From positions 1 to 34,717 of IMG/VR virus record IMGVR_UViG_3300032753_000102: a stretch of 34,717 bases of DNA; one strand, given 5' to 3'. Within the stretch, counting starts at the first letter, position 1, and the number at the start of each line of letters is the position of its first letter. The notes beneath the pieces are model-generated. The model saw only the letters and a program-made list of their open reading frames with translations, searched no databases and was not told where the DNA came from. Of the stretch, positions 29,601 to 34,717 are shown in pieces. A program made the translations under genes and the position numbers. Source of the DNA: a virus.

Positions 29601-31908
29601 CACGTAATACATTTCCAATGCGTTTCAAAACTTCTATAGCCTTAGCCATAATAGATTTTACATTTGGAGTTTGAGTTTTATAGTCAGCAAATGCTTTAGC
29701 AATAGCTTCTTCGTGCTGTAGTTCTACTGGCAAATGACCATAATCATCTTTTATTTTATATTGTTGCATCCAATCTTTATTAGCTTTATCTGAAAGAATA
29801 GACCAATCTTTATCTGTAAAAAAGCCATGATCTTTCATTGCGTGTAAAGCTTCATGATTTAAAGTTCTAGGAATATCATCACTAGCTAATGAAACATGAA
29901 TCATATTTTTTAAATATTGTCCATTAACGGATTCCATTCTTCCATCAACTACTGCTTGAATAGAATCTTCAAGATTCAATCCAACATGACTTAGTCCCAT
30001 TTTATCTAATGAAGACCTTAAATTCTTAGCTAATGCTTCTCCATCTTCAAGAAATTTATCTGTAGCGGGTGTAGAAGAACGCTCAAAAAATGGAATATCT
30101 TCATCTAAACGTTGCTGACCTGTTAATGATTCTTCAGGTGTTTGTCCTAGTTGAAAATTTTCTGCTTGTGCTTTGCTTTGTTCAGCAATTGCTTGTTTAT
30201 CACGAGCAGCTTGTGCATCCATTTCAGCTTTAATAGCAGCATCATCTTGAGCTTTTTTAGATGCAGCCTCTTGGTCTATTCTGGCCTGTGATTCTTCAGG
30301 AGTTTCAGACTTTAATCCAAATTCTTTTTCGTTTTGTAACTTTGCTTCTAAATCCTGAATACGACTATCAACAGCATGATATCTAGCTTGTTGATCCACA
30401 TTATTTGGCGTAGGAACACGTTCCCCATTTAACGCTGAGTTAATATGCTCACGCATAGATTCAACACCACCAACACCTTCGGTTAATTGTTCTGGAGATA
30501 GTAAACCATTTTCCTGTGCCATTAAAGTTAAATCATCAAGGCCATGACCTTTATCACTTATGTATGGATGTGGAAAGCTTTTTTCATAGTTAAGATCTGA
30601 TTTTTCATTAGAATGCACTTTAACTTTATTAAGCCATTGTCTAAAATCATCTGGTTCTTTTTCTATTTTGTCACGAGCATGATATAAGTCTAATAACTCT
30701 AAAGTATCATCCGTAGGGTTCTGAATAACTTTATCGTTTAATACTTTTTGACGTTTTTTACCATTTTCATCTTGATAAACAACATGATCTTTTCCGTTTA
30801 TATTCTTTACATCACCTTGAACAGTTTTAATTTCCCCGTTATCTCCCATAAATGAAAATATATCTTTCATTTTTGGAGTTTCAATTGGTTCTGTTACGGG
30901 TGTTTTAGCAACCTCAGGTGTAATTGGCTCAACAGTTGGCACTACAGCTGTAGGCTCTACTGGAGCTTCTTGTGCAGCTATTGGAGCAGTAGGCTCTTGT
31001 AATGGTGCTTTATTTTCTGGGTATAACTCACTCAACATTGATTGAGTATCTAATGATGCTGAAGGAGTAGCGCCCGTTTCTGCTTGTGGAGTAACTTCAG
31101 GAGTAACGGATGGAGCGATCTCTTCCGGTCTACGTAATGCATTAATAGCAGCTTTAGATGCTGCTGATGCAGGAATTTCACCAATATGAGCTAAACCTCT
31201 ACCAAGAGCTGTTTCTTTTTGACCTGTGGCACCCATCAATCCAGCTATACCGACCTTTTGCCAATCAATAGGCTCTTCACCCATAGCTTCTTGACCAGCT
31301 TGTATACCTGCTCCTACGCCAGCGCCAAGAGAAGAATTGACACCAGCAGCAATCTTTTCCGCAGCCAGTTTTTTAGCAGCATCTTCTGATAGCCCAGCAG
31401 CACTTTTAAATAATGCCCCACTTGGGCGTAATGCCAATAAGTTAGGAGCAAGTTCACCTGTAAATGCTGCAAGTGGATGTGCTTTTTCTTCTTTAGCTGT
31501 TTGTTCTGGAGATAAGCCAATAGCCTTAGCAATATCTGGATGTGCTTGTAAAAAAGCTTCTTGAGCTGCAGCTGCTGCTGCTGATGCGCCAAAACCACCA
31601 GCTAATCCTGCTCCTATTGCACCTACTGGACCAGCTACTGCACCTAATGCTCCAGCCCCAGCACCGCCAATAATACCTGCTGCTGCAGGAAGAGCGCCAC
31701 GTAATGCGCCATGACCAAGAGATTCTAATGTAGTAGCTTCTTGCGGAGTAGACACGCCAAATTTTTGACGAATAGCATCCTGAGTTGCATCATTTGCTTT
31801 AGTAAAATTATCATCTAACGCAGAATATTTATCAAAAATAGCCTGTTTAGTAGATTCATTAGCATTGACATAATTAGGATCTTCTAATATATCCATCAAA
31901 CTTGGCAT
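26677..31908 (-). CDS. Giant polyvalent virion protein with metallopeptidase domain
   Basis: 1743 residues, start ATG 31908 with AAGGA upstream. Order: short helical head (1-50); Gly/Ala-rich hydrophobic stretch (about 70-120), likely membrane-active; Pro/Glu-rich linker (260-345); coiled-coil region (510-590); metallopeptidase with HEALH (H685, E686, H689) and possible third ligand E733 or E734 (QHEEAIAKAF); then a long helical region with RYIDLKRTIEAIK and VSDYLHNRHAEERN; then a region about 1200-1500 (NPVFGGLNFLRDFGSAMANL; FDRKGAYGQMINNYFAFFNA) that fits the LPD38-type polyvalent domain; and a Gly-rich hydrophobic segment (1420-1445). Such proteins are thought to enter the host with DNA, like T7 gp15/gp16. 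The gene sits in the late operon beside a transglycosylase gene. Confidence 0.8.
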   Translation of the reverse strand: MPSLMDILEDPNYVNANESTKQAIFDKYSALDDNFTKANDATQDAIRQKFGVSTPQEATTLESLGHGALRGALPAAAGIIGGAGAGALGAVAGPVGAIGAGLAGGFGASAAAAAAQEAFLQAHPDIAKAIGLSPEQTAKEEKAHPLAAFTGELAPNLLALRPSGALFKSAAGLSEDAAKKLAAEKIAAGVNSSLGAGVGAGIQAGQEAMGEEPIDWQKVGIAGLMGATGQKETALGRGLAHIGEIPASAASKAAINALRRPEEIAPSVTPEVTPQAETGATPSASLDTQSMLSELYPENKAPLQEPTAPIAAQEAPVEPTAVVPTVEPITPEVAKTPVTEPIETPKMKDIFSFMGDNGEIKTVQGDVKNINGKDHVVYQDENGKKRQKVLNDKVIQNPTDDTLELLDLYHARDKIEKEPDDFRQWLNKVKVHSNEKSDLNYEKSFPHPYISDKGHGLDDLTLMAQENGLLSPEQLTEGVGGVESMREHINSALNGERVPTPNNVDQQARYHAVDSRIQDLEAKLQNEKEFGLKSETPEESQARIDQEAASKKAQDDAAIKAEMDAQAARDKQAIAEQSKAQAENFQLGQTPEESLTGQQRLDEDIPFFERSSTPATDKFLEDGEALAKNLRSSLDKMGLSHVGLNLEDSIQAVVDGRMESVNGQYLKNMIHVSLASDDIPRTLNHEALHAMKDHGFFTDKDWSILSDKANKDWMQQYKIKDDYGHLPVELQHEEAIAKAFADYKTQTPNVKSIMAKAIEVLKRIGNVLRGRGFKNSEDIFKSAEEGRLSSTKDSTSISPMFEKQEKKPEVAKNIVSDMERYNQAKFAKEFPNVYLSSLPKTTAPSFEAPTVSHLTEFVRKTQDRYIDLKRTIEAIKKNGAKIAERFNPYEKLGLYHSEYANDARVFNENTLDPLAKKIDKLGLKTQEVSDYLHNRHAEERNNQMNKINPDIVTETGDVIPYPLKDRASGIHTEDAKKYFKELTAQKKAALESVAKDFDKIKKDTQRILVESGQETQETIDQWNKAYEHYVPLERVQDEIQFPMSSSGKGLGLSGSFGKRAMGSEKEVTDIVNNIIGQHERALEIAQKMKVDHALYGLAIQSPNPEIWKAVNPDAIRNPELLARELNEMGLEGSSIVGYMKEPQQRVIDVDPVTGLDRVTFKTNPLKRYGDNVFPIRINGQDRFIFFNPKNQTSINMARSFRNMDTPTIGLAGQQIGKVTQWMAKVNTQWNPVFGGLNFLRDFGSAMANLSSTEIAGQQKKVASGIQPAMAAVWRTMRSERSGAPLPDTEWAKTYQEFREFGGQTLYREQLKKRAEEGNILDDKIKDLHSNAAKKTASAFFNGLSDFNDSIENAIRLSAFKAAKDKGLSSEKAATIAKELTVNFDRKGAYGQMINNYFAFFNASVQGVSRMTQTLAGPAGKKLMIGGIGLGAMQAGMMALAGFGDDDPPEFVKSRNFIIPTPDGKYIAIPYPLGLHFLPNMGRIAVETGLHGDFTKHAGNMASVVADAFNPLGGGNLSLQTISPTVLDPVVALATNKDAFGRNISKQERPNEPSTGLSRTSERATEINKKVAEAINYVTGGTEDVKGFLSPTGDQLDYLVGQATGGAGREVMKVGKAATAISTGNTDQLASYDIPLAGRFYGDTNSPAANSQHFYDNINKMGEYEATIKGIRQRKENVNEYMQSNPEARLWQQANNASNQIALLNKQKKAWEKAGRTDEQIRTLDDRKQAIMTRFNDKVKAFQD

Positions 31909-31920
31909 AGCGATCCTTTA

Positions 31921-33924
31921 TTATTTTAACAATGGATTATTTGTATCCACAGAACTTGCTGCTGGTGTTCCATATCCTATTAAGCTTTTAACTCTATCCA
32001 CTATTCCGGGAGTCACAGGTTTAGTTGGATCTGTAATAGGACTTAATTGTACGGCTACATCAGGGTTAATTTGAAGTTGTTTTGCAATAGCTTGTTGTAT
32101 TTTTTGAATGTTTGCTTGATATTGTCTTGCTCTATAATCAATCAATGTACCATTTTTTATCTCTTCTTGCATCATACGATTTTGCTCAAGAATTTGAGGG
32201 TGTCTTTGAACCATTTTAGAATATTGATCGTATTTTCTATCTTCAATAGATGGTTTTTCACCTAATGCAGCAATTTTAGCTTTATTAATTTCTGCAGCAT
32301 TTTTATTAGCTTCTTGACGGAATAATGCTGAATTTTCTGCTGTATTTAATGCAGCCTCTTGAGCAGCACGTTGTTTCTGTGCATTAGAAGCATAAGAAAT
32401 ACCTTCCATAGCTCCTGTAGAAATATCGCTAAGACCTGAATGAACTTCACCGGGTTTAACTGTTCCCGCAGACTTAACCATTCCCAAACCTGCTGTTAAC
32501 AAAGATATATACTTATCTTCATCTTTTTGTTTTTTCAAATCTTCTCTACTAGATGCTAAATTAGCTAAATATTGATCCCATGCAGTAGGAGCAGGAGTTT
32601 GTGGGGCTGTGTACCCTGTTGGAACTTCTGGAGAAATAGTATTTGTATTGGTATCAGTAGTAGTAATAGAAGGAATATTAAAATTACCAGCGCCTTTAAA
32701 TCCTGTACTGGATAGAATTGAATTAATACCTGATGGAGCAACAGCAGGTGGCGTATTTACAGGTGGACTTGTAGCAGCAACTTTTTCTGCTTGAGCTTGA
32801 GCTATTGTTTTAGGAGTATATGGTTGATATAAAGAATTTAATGCTGGAATAGGAGCATTATTTTTAATAGCATCAATTGCTATCTGTCTATTTTTTAATT
32901 GCTCAATTCCTTGTGGACTTTGCATCCAATCGGTAACTGAACCCATATAATCACTTGGTGGATTTTCAGATAAACTTTGGTCTACTGCACCTAATGCTTG
33001 GTTTTGTACATCTCTTGCAGATTTTACTTCACCTGCTGTAGCAAAATGAGCAATACCACCTTCTGCATAACTAGCAATACCACCTTGAGCCAAATTCATG
33101 CCTTGAATATAACTTTGAGTTTCTTTAGGTAAGCGAGTAGGATCAGCGCCTTGGGCTAACCACTTATCAATAGTTCCAGATCCAGCATTATAAGCAGCTG
33201 CTGCATGAACTGGATTTTTATATTTGTTTAATAAGGCTACAGCAAGCTCTCGACCAACACGGTTGTATTCTTCAGGAGTCTCTCCTCTAGCAGGTTTAAT
33301 ACCAAATCCGGGATCTTTAGCTGTAGAAGGTAAAACTTGCATAGCAAACTTAGCGCCACTCGAAGATGTTAATGGCTTGCCTTTTTTATCAAAATCTTTA
33401 CCACCACTTTCTTTTTTGAGAATATGACTAATTAAAGAATCTGTAGATGGACCTTTAATACCTTGCTCTACATTGGGGGTCTTATTCACATAAGAAGGCT
33501 GGCTAGATTTTGCAGCAATTAAAGCATCCATTTCTGGATCTTCTGCACCTTGTTGAGTCATTGATAACTCTTGCATATCTTGTTGGTCCTGTGCTTGATC
33601 CTCATAGCTTAATGGGTCTACATCTCCACTATCTGCATAAGACATAATACCGCCTTCAGCAGCGCTCATTTCTGGTAGATTAGACTGAGCAGCATCAATA
33701 CCACGCTCTTCTTGCTGTTTAGCAGCGCCAAGAATTTGATCAGCAATAGGTGGCTGTTGTGGCTGTGGTTTACCAGCTTGTGTCATTTGCTGTTGCTTCA
33801 TCTTATCTTGGATAAGAGGAATACCAACATATGCAGGTAACGTACCGTCTTGAACGGCTTGTTGAAGTTGTTTTACGTCCATGTTTTGAGCAGTGGACAT
33901 ACGGCTCATTAAGCTACCGATCAT
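31921..33924 (-). CDS. Virion protein with lytic transglycosylase (SLT) domain
   Basis: 667 residues, start ATG 33924, overlapping the previous stop by 4 bp. Residues about 160-275 form an SLT goose-lysozyme-like domain: catalytic E172 in KKESGG, AMQV (194-197) and AAYNAG (243-248). The enzyme cleaves peptidoglycan so the genome can enter the host. The N-terminus is Gln-rich; the C-terminal two-thirds are Ala/Gln/Pro-rich and helical. Two copies of the motif G-G-I-x-S-Y-A-[DE] occur at about 91-98 and 281-288, and a related element is found in the neighbouring gene. Likely ejected with the polyvalent protein. Confidence 0.85.
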   Translation of the reverse strand: MIGSLMSRMSTAQNMDVKQLQQAVQDGTLPAYVGIPLIQDKMKQQQMTQAGKPQPQQPPIADQILGAAKQQEERGIDAAQSNLPEMSAAEGGIMSYADSGDVDPLSYEDQAQDQQDMQELSMTQQGAEDPEMDALIAAKSSQPSYVNKTPNVEQGIKGPSTDSLISHILKKESGGKDFDKKGKPLTSSSGAKFAMQVLPSTAKDPGFGIKPARGETPEEYNRVGRELAVALLNKYKNPVHAAAAYNAGSGTIDKWLAQGADPTRLPKETQSYIQGMNLAQGGIASYAEGGIAHFATAGEVKSARDVQNQALGAVDQSLSENPPSDYMGSVTDWMQSPQGIEQLKNRQIAIDAIKNNAPIPALNSLYQPYTPKTIAQAQAEKVAATSPPVNTPPAVAPSGINSILSSTGFKGAGNFNIPSITTTDTNTNTISPEVPTGYTAPQTPAPTAWDQYLANLASSREDLKKQKDEDKYISLLTAGLGMVKSAGTVKPGEVHSGLSDISTGAMEGISYASNAQKQRAAQEAALNTAENSALFRQEANKNAAEINKAKIAALGEKPSIEDRKYDQYSKMVQRHPQILEQNRMMQEEIKNGTLIDYRARQYQANIQKIQQAIAKQLQINPDVAVQLSPITDPTKPVTPGIVDRVKSLIGYGTPAASSVDTNNPLLK

Positions 33925-34717
33925 AGCGAACCTTTCATTACATTGTATAGACTCAATTCTACTAAACCACCTTCAACATATTTTTTGGTTTTTTTCTTTT
34001 TAATTACCCCACCTTTTTTACTCTGTTGAGGATTATTTTGAGCAGCTAAATAATTATTATATTGCTGTTGTTGATAGGCTTGATAAGCTGGATCTGTAGC
34101 AGGAGTTGGAGATAATAAGTTTGCAGCAGCAACGCCAGTTGTACCTAGGCCAGCTATTGTCCCTAAAGTACTAGGTGTAGCAGCTTGTTGAGTAGTAGTC
34201 ACATCAGTCATCGGTAATCCAGTAGCAAGAGCTTTAAGCTGCGTCAATTGCTGCATTGGGTAAGCCTGTGCAGTTTGATAGTTCTGCATAGCTTGATTGA
34301 TAACGTTCTGTTGATTTTGTTGTTGCTGTGTACCGTATGTATTTTGCAATCCAGCAATACCTTGTTGAGCAGCTAATTGACTTGTTCCTAAATTACCTAA
34401 AGTACTTGCTGTTTGATTGGCTAATCCATATCCAGCTTGTTGAGCATTAACACCAGATAAACCAGCTTGAGCACCAGAGATACCTAGTTGACCAGCTTGT
34501 TGAGCACCTTGTAATCCTTGAGCAGATCCTGCAAGACCTAACTGACCTTGAGCTTGAGCACCAGAAATACCAGTATTAGCACCAGAGATCCCTAGTTGAC
34601 CTGCTTGCTGTTCAGCACTTAATCCTGTATTAACACCAGCTAATCCTAAAGTACCAGCTTGTTGAGCGCCTTGCAGTCCTGCATTTGCTCCAGCAAGACC
34701 AAGAGTACCCGCTTGTT
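33921..34717 (-). CDS. Gln/Gly/Ala-rich repeat virion protein (N-terminus beyond right edge)
   Basis: The frame is open from the window edge to the stop at 33921, about 265 codons, so the start lies outside. The edge part has at least five imperfect repeats of about 18 residues, of the type QAG-[TQ]-LG-[LI]-[AS]-GAN-x-GLQGAQ (34717 to about 34380). A Gln-rich stretch (TYGTQQQQNQQN), a Pro-containing region and a basic segment (KKGGVIKKKKTKKYVEGGL) follow. Repeats of this kind suggest an extended or adhesive virion component. Location before the SLT gene suggests a tail or ejection-apparatus protein; exact role unknown. Confidence 0.65.
   Translation of the reverse strand, partial: QAGTLGLAGANAGLQGAQQAGTLGLAGVNTGLSAEQQAGQLGISGANTGISGAQAQGQLGLAGSAQGLQGAQQAGQLGISGAQAGLSGVNAQQAGYGLANQTASTLGNLGTSQLAAQQGIAGLQNTYGTQQQQNQQNVINQAMQNYQTAQAYPMQQLTQLKALATGLPMTDVTTTQQAATPSTLGTIAGLGTTGVAAANLLSPTPATDPAYQAYQQQQYNNYLAAQNNPQQSKKGGVIKKKKTKKYVEGGLVELSLYNVMKGSL
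34380..34717 (-). repeat. Tandem ~54-bp coding repeats
   Basis: Imperfect repeats encode units such as QAGTLGLAGANAGLQGAQ, QAGTLGLAGVNTGLSAEQ and QAGQLGISGANTGISGAQ. The array continues beyond the window edge, so the copy number is unknown. Confidence 0.7.

Noticed and set aside
1-34717. Integrase or lysogeny module
   Set aside because: No tyrosine or serine recombinase, excisionase or CI-type repressor pattern was seen; missing genes outside the window cannot be excluded.

Overview
This window looks like most of a tailed-phage genome (Caudoviricetes). Two gene sets point to podovirus-like architecture and a Gram-negative host: a giant polyvalent protein next to a lytic transglycosylase (virion ejection-type proteins), and a lipoprotein plus small membrane proteins. 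The sequence is AT-rich, and nearly all genes are packed with 4-bp ATGA stop/start overlaps. No integrase, excisionase or CI-type repressor is recognisable, so a lytic lifestyle is more likely. Host and habitat cannot be read directly; the gene mix reminds me of phages from freshwater Betaproteobacteria, but that is inference.

Layout. (1) 1-5289, minus strand: packaging module read right to left as terminase small subunit, three small genes (one a LexA-type winged helix), terminase large subunit, a 2-oxoglutarate/Fe(II) dioxygenase, and the portal, which runs off the left edge. (2) 5290-5543: divergent promoter region with two inverted repeats. (3) 5544-9166, plus strand: early-type operon of very small genes with an HNH-AP2 endonuclease in it, closed by an intrinsic terminator that lies inside the 3' end of the opposing toprim gene. 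(4) 9146-17407, minus strand: replication/accessory operon with a toprim protein, sigma-4-like HTH, SF2 helicase and ParB-like protein, plus a long array of small genes. Many of these share a QQQAEIEAL coiled-coil core and a KAQEK C-terminus that doubles as the ribosome-binding site of the next gene. (5) 17481-17894: an HNH endonuclease. (6) 17937-19121: about 1.2 kb with no convincing gene. It holds a compact minus-strand RNA (strong promoter, two possible pseudoknots, intrinsic terminator) and many other stem-loops. (7) 19122-19466, minus: RusA resolvase. (8) 19570-25361, plus: recombination operon (RecB-like nuclease, ERF annealing protein, DUF3310, RHH protein, lipoprotein). (9) 25371-26339, minus: metallophosphoesterase; 26369-26680, plus: YbcO-like HNH protein. 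(10) 26677-34717, minus: virion proteins, namely a 1743-residue polyvalent protein with an embedded HExxH metallopeptidase, a lytic-transglycosylase protein, and a Gln/Gly/Ala-rich repeat protein cut by the right edge.

If the genome is circularly permuted or circular, the portal end (left) and repeat-protein end (right) would join through the missing capsid and tail genes, making one continuous minus-strand late operon from terS to the polyvalent protein.

The most unusual content is the noncoding interval. The 135-nt RNA has a 24-position terminator stem whose G-U wobbles make sense only on the minus strand, and its promoter is flanked by a 14-bp palindrome (TGTAACAAGTTACA) found perfectly three times and once with a mismatch in the window. 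The neighbouring roughly 600 nt also carries many long-range helices and may be a large ornate RNA.
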